Assembly (NCBI GenBank): GCA_018710795.1
Contig: DVJH01000092.1
Span: 1 to 17,130 of the forward strand
Source: Candidatus Galligastranaerophilus gallistercoris
GTDB lineage: Bacteria > Cyanobacteriota > Vampirovibrionia > Gastranaerophilales > Gastranaerophilaceae
Direction of reading: 5' to 3'
DNA: 17,130 nucleotides
Position 1 is the stretch's first letter. Each line of letters begins with the position of its first letter. This document shows, piece after piece, positions 8,347 through 15,128 of this stretch. The position numbers and the translations under genes were made by a program. The notes beneath the pieces are model-generated. The model was not told the DNA's origin, did no database searches, and worked only from the letters and a program-made list of their open reading frames with translations.

Positions 8347-9471
8347 TTATCCTACATTTACCATATCTTCAGCTTTTCTTATCGGGCTCATTTGGAACTC
8401 TTTCATTAATTCAATCCAATCATCAAAAATAACGCTTGCATCTTCAGGTCCAGGTTTTGCTTCGGGGTGGAATTGTACGGCATATATTTTTAATCTCGGC
8501 GCCTCAAACCCTTCAAGCGTGTCATCGTCTAAATTTTTGTATGTAGGCGTCATAATCCCCGACAGTGTATTCATATCAACCGCATATCCGTGGTTTTGTG
8601 ATGTAAGCATTACTTTTTCCGTTTGCAGATTAATAACGGGGTGGTTTCCTCCTCTGTGCCCGTATTTTAATTTATAGGTTTTGGCACCGAGCGCTATTGA
8701 TAATAATTGATATCCGAGGCAAATTCCGAATATGGGGATTTTTCCTATTAATTCTTCAATTGTTTTTAATTCGGTTATACAATCTGCAGGGTCCCCCGGG
8801 CCGTTAGATAAAAATAAATTTTTATGCCCGTTATTAAGAATCGTCTCTGCGTTTGTATCTGCAGGATATACGGTAACCCTGCATCCCCTTTTTGCAAGAG
8901 AATTTACAATCCCTGTTTTTGTTCCGTAATCAATAAGTGCTAAATCAATCTCGCCTTCGGGGTTTATAACATAACTTTTTTTTGTTGAAACATCAAGTAC
9001 GATATCTTTATTCGGTTTATGGATACAAATGGCGGCAATTCTTTGTGTTATGTCATCTTCGGTAAATATCGCATCCGATGTTATCATACATTTCATAACC
9101 CCTTTTTCTCTTATTTTGATAACGAGGCTTCTTGTATCAATGCCTTCAATTCCTATAATTCCGTTATTTTTAAGATAATCGGAGAGATTATATTTTGATT
9201 TATAATGCGATTCGTATTTAGAATATTCTTTAACTACAAACCCTAAACACTTTGGAGAAATCGATTCAAAATCTTCTTCGTTAATTCCGTAGTTTCCGAT
9301 TTCAGGGTATGTCATTGTTATTATCTGGTTTGCATACGAAGGGTCGGTTAAAATTTCCTGATATCCCGTCATTGACGTATTAAAAACAATTTCGCCTATC
9401 TTTGTTCCGAATGCGCCGAAGTGTTCGCCTTTATATATTGTTCCGTCTTCCAAAATTAATGTTGCAAGCAT
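8347..9471 (-). CDS. carA: Carbamoyl-phosphate synthase small (glutaminase) subunit
   Basis: Class I glutamine amidotransferase subunit that hydrolyses glutamine and passes ammonia to CarB. 374 residues, normal length. The N-terminal CPSase domain (1-175) has GEIVFNTSMTGYQEILTDPS at 26-45. The GATase domain has NGPGDP at 223-228, the nucleophile Cys251 in GICLGYQ, and the His336/Glu338 pair in QFHPEA. The ATG lies inside the end of pyrF (16-nt overlap, out of frame) with GAGGAAGA just upstream, so translation is probably coupled. carB follows after 10 nt. With no arginine genes nearby and the rest of the UMP pathway in the same operon, this enzyme primarily serves pyrimidines here, although it may be the cell's only CPSase. 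Confidence 0.98.
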   Translation of the reverse strand: MLATLILEDGTIYKGEHFGAFGTKIGEIVFNTSMTGYQEILTDPSYANQIITMTYPEIGNYGINEEDFESISPKCLGFVVKEYSKYESHYKSKYNLSDYLKNNGIIGIEGIDTRSLVIKIREKGVMKCMITSDAIFTEDDITQRIAAICIHKPNKDIVLDVSTKKSYVINPEGEIDLALIDYGTKTGIVNSLAKRGCRVTVYPADTNAETILNNGHKNLFLSNGPGDPADCITELKTIEELIGKIPIFGICLGYQLLSIALGAKTYKLKYGHRGGNHPVINLQTEKVMLTSQNHGYAVDMNTLSGIMTPTYKNLDDDTLEGFEAPRLKIYAVQFHPEAKPGPEDASVIFDDWIELMKEFQMSPIRKAEDMVNVG

Positions 9472-10199
9472 AATTCTTCCTCAATTTCTTTATAAATTTT
9501 TTCCATGGCTTCAATTTTGTTTTGAGCTTTTGTAACCGCACGCCCCAAAACTATATAATCGGCCCCTCTTTTAATTGCCTCCGAGGGCGTTGCAATTCTT
9601 TTTTGATCATCTTTCAGGCTCCATTTCGGGCGGATTCCGGGGCATAAAACCTTAAAATCTTCCCCGAGTTCTTTTTTAATATTTTCAACTTCGACGGCAG
9701 ACGCCACAACTCCGTCCAATCCCGCTTCTTTAGCAAGTTTTGCAAGGGAAATCGCAAAGCTTGAAACGTTTTTATCAACCTTAAATTCTTTTTCCATAAC
9801 TTCCTGAGATATGCTTGTGAGCATTGTTACGCCTAAAATGACGGGAGGTTTTTTGTTTAACTTTTCCGCCGTATCGTCTGCCCCTTTTCTTGCGGCTCTC
9901 ATCATCTCTAGTCCGCCCGTGCAGTGGACATTAAAGAAATTTGCACCTCTTAAAACGATATTTTCGGAGGCTTTTTGAACGGTGTTCGGGATATCATGGA
10001 GTTTAACGTCAAGAAAGAAATTTGCATTTTTGGATAATATATAATTTACAATCTCTAACCCGTAGCCCATAAATAATTGTAAGCCGACCTTAAAAGTTCC
10101 CGTATAATCTTTTAATTCTTCAACCAGTTCTTTTGCTTCTTCAATTGTTTCAACATCAAGCGCCAAAACTATTTTTTCTTTAATTTTGTTATTTAACAT
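9456..10199 (-). CDS. pyrF: Orotidine 5'-phosphate decarboxylase
   Basis: Decarboxylates OMP to UMP, the last step of the pathway. With the start at 10199 it has 247 residues, normal for the bacterial family. It begins with the expected first strand (KIVLALDVETIEEA) and carries the catalytic D-x-K-x-x-D signature in FLDVKLHDIPNTV (Asp64, Lys66, Asp69). The phosphate-binding end is CPGIRPKW and ADYIVLGRAVTKA. The frame is open further upstream to 10280, but that extension lies inside pyrC and adds no family sequence. ATG 10199 overlaps the pyrC stop by 7 nt and has AAAGGA before it, so this start is chosen. Its 3' end overlaps carA. Confidence 0.96.
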   Translation of the reverse strand: MLNNKIKEKIVLALDVETIEEAKELVEELKDYTGTFKVGLQLFMGYGLEIVNYILSKNANFFLDVKLHDIPNTVQKASENIVLRGANFFNVHCTGGLEMMRAARKGADDTAEKLNKKPPVILGVTMLTSISQEVMEKEFKVDKNVSSFAISLAKLAKEAGLDGVVASAVEVENIKKELGEDFKVLCPGIRPKWSLKDDQKRIATPSEAIKRGADYIVLGRAVTKAQNKIEAMEKIYKEIEEELCLQH

Positions 10200-11185
10200 A
10201 ATATTTTTCCTTTTAATTCCATATCCTGATAAGGTGTAATTTTGCATTTTGAATTGAAATTTTCGCCTTTTACCGTCCATTTTTCATCCAAATCAACGGT
10301 AATTTCTCTTTTCGGGTTAATATTTAAAAGTTTCCTCGGGGCATATGCCATTTTTTCAAGTGCCAAATCAAGCCCGAATGTTTGATAAGAAAGAGAAAAT
10401 GCGGTCTCTAATCCTGTTATTCCGTTCGGGGAGGCTGTATACGGTTTTAATTTTTCTTCATTTGTATGAGGCGCATGGTCTGTTGAAATTATATCTATTG
10501 TCCCCTCAATTACGGCTTTTATCACGGCACTTTTATCTTCTTTTGACCCTAAGGGCGGGTTCATTTTAAATCTTCCCGTATTATCCAAGTTTTCTTTTGT
10601 AAAGGTGAAATAATGCGGTGCGGTTTCTGCCGTTAAATTAAGCCCCTTTTGTTTTGCAAGTTTTATTAATTCTATTGTTTCTTTTTTTGAAATGTGGCAA
10701 AAATGCAGCCTCGGAAAATTGCATTCTCCCCTTTTTGCCATATTTGTTACTTCATCCAAAATTTCAATCTGCCATTTTGCTTCGGTTGTTTCATTTTCCA
10801 AATGCGACATTATAATTTCACCCGTTTTAAGTGCTTTGGTTAAAACATCTTTATTTAATACGGGAAGCCCGTCATTTGAAAAAGCGATTGCACCCGCATT
10901 TTTCATTTCGTCAAAATTAACTAAAATATCGGAATCAAGGTTTTTTGTAATTGCACTCACGGGGTGCAGTTCAACCTCAAGCCCCGTTGATTTTGCTTTA
11001 TTTATCATATATTCAGCAATTTTCGGGTTATCGCATACGGGGTTTGTGTTCGGCATTGTGCAAACTGCCCCGAATCCGCCAAAATATGCCGATTTAAGAC
11101 CCGTTAAAATCGTTTCTTTTTGATTAAACCCGGGGTCTCTGAAATGTACATGCAAATCAATAAAAGAAGGGATTTTTTTTATCAT
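10193..11185 (-). CDS. pyrC: Dihydroorotase, type I, unusually short at both ends
   Basis: Cyclises carbamoyl aspartate to dihydroorotate. It is an amidohydrolase of the type I class by its motifs: the DLHVHFRDPG metal site (His12, His14), FSNDG with Asp105 at the position that bridges metals in many bacterial enzymes, His161/His164 in LHFCHIS, APHYF near 189-193, and TDHAPH with Asp236. At 330 residues it is about 90 shorter than the usual 420-430. It starts almost directly at the first barrel strand and stops at MELKGKILC, so both sequence ends that normally build the small beta-sandwich domain are missing. The start overlaps the pyrB stop as ATGA, which leaves no room for a longer N-terminus. 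Close coupling to pyrB would suit a DHOase-ATCase complex as in Aquifex (inference). Confidence 0.95.
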   Translation of the reverse strand: MIKKIPSFIDLHVHFRDPGFNQKETILTGLKSAYFGGFGAVCTMPNTNPVCDNPKIAEYMINKAKSTGLEVELHPVSAITKNLDSDILVNFDEMKNAGAIAFSNDGLPVLNKDVLTKALKTGEIIMSHLENETTEAKWQIEILDEVTNMAKRGECNFPRLHFCHISKKETIELIKLAKQKGLNLTAETAPHYFTFTKENLDNTGRFKMNPPLGSKEDKSAVIKAVIEGTIDIISTDHAPHTNEEKLKPYTASPNGITGLETAFSLSYQTFGLDLALEKMAYAPRKLLNINPKREITVDLDEKWTVKGENFNSKCKITPYQDMELKGKILC

Positions 11186-12066
11186 ATTCTCCCCTCTTTA
11201 AAAATTTTATCCAAAACCGCCATTCTTATATAAACGCCGTTTTCCGCCTGTTTTAAAATGGTCTGCCCCTGAGGCGAATCTATAATATCGGATGTTATTT
11301 CAACATCCCTGTTAACGGGCCCGGGGTGCATTAAAAGCGCATTTTCGGGAAGATTTTCTTTTGAAATTCTGTAGTTTTTAATATAATCTTCTTTTGAAAT
11401 TTCCCCTTCAAGCCTTTCTGTTTGAATCCTCAGGCACATTACGATATCTGCACCCAAAAGCGCATTGTTCAGATTTTCTTCAAAATAAACCCCGTCTATT
11501 TCTTCCTGAAAATATTTTGGCGCGCAGCATACAATGTTTGCTCCTTCTCTTTTTAATAATGCGATATTTGACCTTGCAACTCTTGAGTGCTTAATGTCTC
11601 CCGCTATTACGATTTTTTTATTTTTAACTGAGCCTAAATTTTCAATTATCGTATAATAATCCAATAATGCCTGCGTCGGGTGGGAAGATTTACCTTCGCC
11701 CGCGTTTATAAAATGCACGGGTCTGTAGAAAGTTTTTTCTTTCAATTCTCCGATTAAATTTTCTTCCCTTGTTCTTATAATAAATGTATCAATTCCGATT
11801 GCCGCCATATTGTTAATTGTGTCAAACAACTCTTCGCCTTTTAAAATGGAAGATTTTGCCGTATCAAAAACATAGCTTTTTGCCCCGAGCCTTTTTATTG
11901 CGCATTCAAAAGAAAACCTTGTTCTTGTTGAATTTTCAAAAAACATCAACGCCGCATGGCGTGTCGGATAATTTGCATACCTGCCCGCTTTAAAGCTCTT
12001 TGCGGTATCTGTTATATTTTCTATTTCTTCTTTTGATAAATATTCTATTTTATCAAGGTGTTTCAT
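11182..12066 (-). CDS. pyrB: Aspartate carbamoyltransferase catalytic subunit
   Basis: Condenses carbamoyl phosphate with aspartate. 294 residues, slightly under the usual 300-310. Carbamoyl-phosphate site FFENSTRTRFSFE (42-54), Ser72/Lys76 of the 80s loop (KSSILKGE), HPTQALLDYYTI (129-140), and the aspartate-domain motif HPGPVNRDVE (247-256) are all present. No regulatory pyrI gene is found in the operon, so classic E. coli-type CTP/ATP allostery is not expected. It starts 3 nt after pyrE; the AAAAGG ribosome binding site is within the pyrE end. It ends in a 4-nt overlap with pyrC. Confidence 0.97.
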   Translation of the reverse strand: MKHLDKIEYLSKEEIENITDTAKSFKAGRYANYPTRHAALMFFENSTRTRFSFECAIKRLGAKSYVFDTAKSSILKGEELFDTINNMAAIGIDTFIIRTREENLIGELKEKTFYRPVHFINAGEGKSSHPTQALLDYYTIIENLGSVKNKKIVIAGDIKHSRVARSNIALLKREGANIVCCAPKYFQEEIDGVYFEENLNNALLGADIVMCLRIQTERLEGEISKEDYIKNYRISKENLPENALLMHPGPVNRDVEITSDIIDSPQGQTILKQAENGVYIRMAVLDKIFKEGRI

Positions 12067-12069
12067 TTT

Positions 12070-12654
12070 TTATTTACCTTTTCTGCTTCCCGGTTTTACT
12101 ATTTCAATCCCCTGTTTGCACAAGGGGCAATTTTCGGGTTCATAAACAACAGGATCTATTTTCAATAATGAATTTATTTTTAATCTGTCATCAAGTTTCC
12201 CCTGAGTTCTGTCTACTATACAGCCGACACCTTTTATTTCAACTTCGTATTCTTTGATTGCGTCAATTGTTTCAAAAATCGTTCTTGCAGTTGTTATGAC
12301 ATCTTCTATGATAACGACCCTTTCACCCTTTTTTAGGGTATATCCTCTCCTTAACTGCATAATGTCATCTTTTCTTTCAACAAAAAGATTTCTTTTTTTT
12401 GCCTGTTTTGCAACTTCGTATCCGAAAATTATTGCTCCTATGGCAGGGGCAATAATTGTGTCGTATTCAATATTTGATAATTTTTCGGCGAGTTTTTTGC
12501 CTATGATTTCAACTATATCGGGGTATTGATACAATTTTGCGCACTGAAAATATGTGTCGCTGTGAAGCCCCGATGTCAGGCAAAAATGCCCGTGCAGCAA
12601 CCCGTCCGCTTTAATTAAAAGTTCTTTTACATCAACATCATTTACCGTGTTCAT
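12070..12654 (-). CDS. pyrE: Orotate phosphoribosyltransferase
   Basis: Transfers phosphoribose from PRPP to orotate to make OMP. 194 residues. The orotate-binding region FCLTSGLHSDTYF (24-36) and the PRPP loop VVIIEDVITTAR (113-124) are present. The loop keeps the two acidic residues and TT, but has Ala-Arg where many members have Gly-Gly or Gly-Arg. The C-terminal CPLCKQGIEIVKPGSR is a tail I associate with the longer bacterial PyrE branch, and CPLC might bind a metal (uncertain). The start overlaps the pyrD stop as ATGA. pyrB follows after 3 nt. Confidence 0.95.
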   Translation of the reverse strand: MNTVNDVDVKELLIKADGLLHGHFCLTSGLHSDTYFQCAKLYQYPDIVEIIGKKLAEKLSNIEYDTIIAPAIGAIIFGYEVAKQAKKRNLFVERKDDIMQLRRGYTLKKGERVVIIEDVITTARTIFETIDAIKEYEVEIKGVGCIVDRTQGKLDDRLKINSLLKIDPVVYEPENCPLCKQGIEIVKPGSRKGK

Positions 12655-13568
12655 TCTCTTAATTTCCTTTTTAATTCTTCAATATCAGCTATATTTAATT
12701 CATCTAATAAATGATTTAGCTCATTTATTAATTTTTCGCATATATCGGGGTGTGTAAAATTTTCCGTTCCGATTTGAACGGCGTCCGCTCCTGCGGTTAA
12801 AAATTCTAAAACATCATCTAAAGTTGCAATGCCGCCTATTCCAATGATTGGAATTTTAACCATGGATTTTATTCTTTTTACCATTGATAATGCAACAGGC
12901 TTAATGCACCTTCCCGATAACCCTCCTTGCACAAACGTTTTTTTGAATTTTTTGTCGGGTGTAATTTCGATTTTTATCCCGAGCCCTTTGATGGTATTAA
13001 TCGCACTTATGCAATCGGCGCCCGAATTTTGTGCGGCAAGCGCCAGAGATTCAATGTCGGACACATTCGGGGTTAATTTGATGATTAAAAAGCCTTTGTA
13101 TACTTTTCTTATTGATTCCGTTAATTTTGAAAGGCTCTCGGGTGTTGTTCCGAATTCAAGACACCCCGATTTAACGTTCGGGCACGAAACGTTGACTTCA
13201 ATTGCTTCAATTTTTGCATTCTGTGCAATTTTTGCCGTTTCAATGTAATCTTCAAAACTTGAACCTGCAAGGTTCATTATAAAATTTATGTTTTTTTCTT
13301 TTAAAACGGGGAGTTTTTTATCGATAAATTCTTTTATTCCGACATTTTCCAAACCTATGCGGTTTATCATCCCTTTTTGCGTTTCAAAAATTCTCTCTCC
13401 TTCGTTACCTTTTTTGGGGTTAATCGTGATTGCCTTTGTAACGATTGCACCTAATTTTGAAACATCAAGAAAATCTTCAAATTCATCGCAATATCCGAAT
13501 GTACCCGATGCCGTCATTATGGGGTTTTTAAGCTTAAACCCGTTTAAATTTACGCTTAAATCTGCCAT
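12651..13568 (-). CDS. pyrD: Dihydroorotate dehydrogenase class 1B, catalytic subunit
   Basis: FMN-containing cytosolic subunit that oxidises dihydroorotate to orotate. 305 residues, normal for PyrDB. Features: PIMTASGTFGYCDEF (16-30), Lys45 in IVTKAIT, ENVG (74-77), and NVSCPNVK with Cys129, the catalytic base that separates class 1 enzymes from the Ser-using class 2. FMN/phosphate motifs are GGLSGR (215-220), GIGGI (243-247) and GADAVQIGT (260-268). The immediately upstream partner gene pyrK identifies it as class 1B, which normally passes electrons to NAD rather than fumarate or quinone. The ATG has TGAGGT before it, within the pyrK end (13-nt overlap). Confidence 0.97.
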   Translation of the reverse strand: MADLSVNLNGFKLKNPIMTASGTFGYCDEFEDFLDVSKLGAIVTKAITINPKKGNEGERIFETQKGMINRIGLENVGIKEFIDKKLPVLKEKNINFIMNLAGSSFEDYIETAKIAQNAKIEAIEVNVSCPNVKSGCLEFGTTPESLSKLTESIRKVYKGFLIIKLTPNVSDIESLALAAQNSGADCISAINTIKGLGIKIEITPDKKFKKTFVQGGLSGRCIKPVALSMVKRIKSMVKIPIIGIGGIATLDDVLEFLTAGADAVQIGTENFTHPDICEKLINELNHLLDELNIADIEELKRKLRE

Positions 13569-14278
13569 ATTACCTCATTTCCCCAAAATACGGGCCCGTC
13601 TTTGCATACGGTTTTATTTATTTTTTCTCCGTTTTTGTTTATTTCTATGACACACCCTCTGCAAACCCCGATTGAACAGGCCATTGTTTTTTCCATTGAC
13701 ACTTGCGTTTTAATATTATTTTTAATGCCGAATTCACTGACAAGCTTTAAGACGATATTGGGACCGCAGGAATATATGATATCGGGGTTTAATTTTTCTT
13801 TTAATTCATCAAGATAATCAACAACACTTCCGCCTATTACCGTTTTATCGGAACCGTTCAGTATTTCTTCTTTTTCTCTGAATCCCGTTACCAAAAAATT
13901 TTTAACCCCCTTTTTATCAAGCTCTTTTTTTAAAAATAACATCGGTGCAATCCCGATGCCGGCTCCTATTAAAAGAGCTGAATTAATGTTATCGAAATCA
14001 AATGTATTTCCCAGAGGGCCCAAAAAATCAACTTTTTCTCCCGCCGAAAGCGATTTTATATAATTTGTGCCTTCGCCTTTGATTTTATATAAAACCGTAA
14101 TTTTATCGTCCTCATAATCGCAAACACTAAAAGGGCGCCTTAAAGTTTTGTTTTCGCATAAAATCGATATAAATTGTCCGGGGTGCATTTTGTCGGTTTG
14201 AGATTCAATAACAAGTTTATACGTTCCTTTTGCGATTTTTTCGTTATTTAAAATTATTCCCGTATGGTTCTTTTTCAT
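13556..14278 (-). CDS. pyrK: Dihydroorotate dehydrogenase electron-transfer subunit
   Basis: FAD and [2Fe-2S] subunit that carries electrons from PyrD to NAD+. 240 residues. FAD-binding RRPFSVCD (47-54), nucleotide-binding LIGAGIGIAPMLFLKKEL (103-120), the C-G-P turn at 171-173, and an iron-sulfur cluster motif with Cys201, Cys206, Cys209 and Cys225 (CSIGVCRGC and CKDGPVF). First gene of the operon. An in-frame TTG lies one codon earlier at 14281, but ATG 14278 is better spaced from the AGGGA site and is chosen. Its 5' leader contains a terminator hairpin, so expression of the whole operon may be set just before this gene. Confidence 0.96.
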   Translation of the reverse strand: MKKNHTGIILNNEKIAKGTYKLVIESQTDKMHPGQFISILCENKTLRRPFSVCDYEDDKITVLYKIKGEGTNYIKSLSAGEKVDFLGPLGNTFDFDNINSALLIGAGIGIAPMLFLKKELDKKGVKNFLVTGFREKEEILNGSDKTVIGGSVVDYLDELKEKLNPDIIYSCGPNIVLKLVSEFGIKNNIKTQVSMEKTMACSIGVCRGCVIEINKNGEKINKTVCKDGPVFWGNEVIWQI

Positions 14279-14297
14279 CAATTTTCCCTGTATAACA

Positions 14298-14331
14298 AAA
14301 AAGAGAAAGACAAATCAGCCTTTCTCTTTTT
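14298..14331 (-). terminator. Attenuator-like hairpin in the pyr operon leader
   Basis: Perfect 12-bp inverted repeat: in operon direction AAAAAGAGAAAG (14331-14320), loop GCTGATTTGT, CTTTCTCTTTTT (14309-14298), ending in a T run. It lies between the predicted operon promoter and pyrK, about 20 nt before the pyrK start, so it would end transcription prematurely. I see no upstream segment able to pair with the 5' arm as an antiterminator, so control by a translating ribosome or a protein is more likely than a two-state RNA switch. The + strand copy also ends in Ts, but no gene there needs it. Confidence 0.7.
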
Positions 14332-14368
14332 AATTTATGTTTTTATCGTTATGTTTAAATTTATTCAT
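14330..14368 (-). CDS. Candidate 12-residue leader peptide of the pyr operon
   Basis: ATG followed by eleven more codons and TAA, encoding MNKFKHNDKNIN. A GGGGAAG sequence ends 3 nt before the ATG (its G run is 6 nt away). The stop codon touches the base of the attenuator stem, so a ribosome finishing here would cover the 5' arm. This geometry recalls the pyrBI leader of E. coli, where a ribosome close behind RNA polymerase blocks the terminator when UTP is low. A 13-codon ORF is easily found by chance, so this rests on its position. Confidence 0.4.
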   Translation of the reverse strand: MNKFKHNDKNIN

Positions 14369-14388
14369 TAACTTCCCCAGTCAAAACG

Positions 14389-14394
14389 ATTATA
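14389..14394 (-). promoter_or_regulatory. Predicted -10 box of the pyr operon promoter
   Basis: Perfect TATAAT on the - strand, about 110 nt upstream of pyrK. The -35 at 17-nt spacing is the weak TTTAAT (14412-14417). Transcription would begin near 14381-14383 and give a leader of about 100 nt that contains the candidate leader peptide and the attenuator hairpin. Confidence 0.55.
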
Positions 14395-14423
14395 CAACCC
14401 CCAAAATTAAAATTAAACCCGTA

Positions 14424-14440
14424 TGTAAACAATTGTTACA
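14424..14440. promoter_or_regulatory. Shared operator-like element, copy 2
   Basis: TGTAAACAATTGTTACA, an inverted repeat TGTAA-N7-TTACA centred on the palindrome AACAATTGTT. It matches 15 of 17 positions with the element at 1421-1437. It sits between the divergent pyr promoter (just upstream of its -35) and the unknown gene at 14511, 70 nt before the latter. It could control either gene or both. Confidence 0.5.
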
Positions 14441-14510
14441 AACACTGCCAAAAACCTAAAGTTCTACACCATTTGACCGATATTTCTAACATAAGGAGAA
14501 TGGAGACAAA

Positions 14511-14990
14511 ATGAACATCAGCGGACTTAATGCAAATAACAACTTAATTGATGCAAACAGCATCAACAAAGTTTCGGCTGATTTATTTGCAGCTTTAAAG
14601 AAAAAATCCGTTGATTATTCCAAACAGGATTTAACAAGATTTACAAGAGCAACTTTAGGCGTTGATTTATACAGCCAAAAAACCGATTTAAACGTTCAAA
14701 GACAAATTGCAATCACAAATTCGGGCGCTTTTCAAAACAATATGAATCTTCAATCGGTTCAGGCTCTTAATTCTTTCGCTGCTCAAAATTTATATGCCAA
14801 CAATGTTCAAAATGCGGTAGGCGGCAAAATGACAATCGCTCAAAACCCGGCTGAAATTGAATTCGTTTCAAAAACTGAAGATGTTTCAAACATTTTAAAC
14901 GTTTTTGAAACGGATAAAGATAAAAAAGATTCTAATCCTTTTGCTTTTGACACATTCACACCCGAAAGATCTCAAAAGCAGGAAGCTTAA
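14511..14990 (+). CDS. Small hypothetical protein
   Basis: 159 residues, not recognised. The N-terminus is Asn-rich (MNISGLNANNNLIDANSINK). The middle (20-80) looks helical with alternating basic and hydrophobic residues. Residues 70-105 are Gln/Asn/Ala-rich, and the C-terminus (120-159) is acidic then polar. There is no signal peptide, membrane span or cysteine, which suggests a soluble cytoplasmic or exported structural protein (inference). The start is well supported by AAGGAG and a nearer GGAG before ATG. A monocistronic unit is likely, since a strong terminator follows and the next gene has its own promoter. Its upstream element is shared with the coiled-coil gene at 1518. Confidence 0.8.
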   Translation: MNISGLNANNNLIDANSINKVSADLFAALKKKSVDYSKQDLTRFTRATLGVDLYSQKTDLNVQRQIAITNSGAFQNNMNLQSVQALNSFAAQNLYANNVQNAVGGKMTIAQNPAEIEFVSKTEDVSNILNVFETDKDKKDSNPFAFDTFTPERSQKQEA

Positions 14991-15029
14991 TTTTACTCTC
15001 TACTCCTATTCTATTAAGTCCAAAATTTA

Positions 15030-15058
15030 CCCTTGAATTTCTTCAAGGGCTTTTTTTT
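15030..15058 (+). terminator. Intrinsic terminator of the small unknown gene
   Basis: CCCTTGAA (15030-15037) / TTCAAGGG (15042-15049) with a 4-nt loop, then C and eight Ts (15051-15058). It lies 40 nt after the stop codon. Confidence 0.93.
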
Positions 15059-15068
15059 AATTTAAAAA

Positions 15069-15098
15069 TTGTTTTATTGCTTTAAAAAATGATATAAT
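15069..15098 (+). promoter_or_regulatory. Predicted promoter of the TM2 protein gene
   Basis: TTGTTT (15069-15074), 18-nt spacer, TATAAT (15093-15098). Transcription would start near 15105, followed by the AAGGAA ribosome binding site (15115-15120) and ATG 15129. Confidence 0.6.
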
Positions 15099-15128
15099 TC
15101 TTATCAGCTGAAATAAGGAATTAAGAAT

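Noticed and set aside
10200..10280. An N-terminal extension of pyrF of 27 residues
   Set aside because: It lies in pyrC's coding region, has no family similarity, and ATG 10199 has a good ribosome site and the usual coupled overlap.
14378..14388. UTP-sensitive reiterative initiation at the TTTT run after the pyr -10 box
   Set aside because: The run lies at about +3 to +6 from the -10 box, mostly before the expected start site, so slippage as in codBA is not well supported.
14281..14400. A PyrR-binding attenuator of the Bacillus type
   Set aside because: No sequence resembling the conserved PyrR RNA loop and no antiterminator partner for the hairpin arm could be found, and no pyrR gene is nearby.
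14424..14440. A classical NtcA site
   Set aside because: The GTA and TAC parts are separated by nine bases instead of eight, and copy 1 has AAC instead of TAC.
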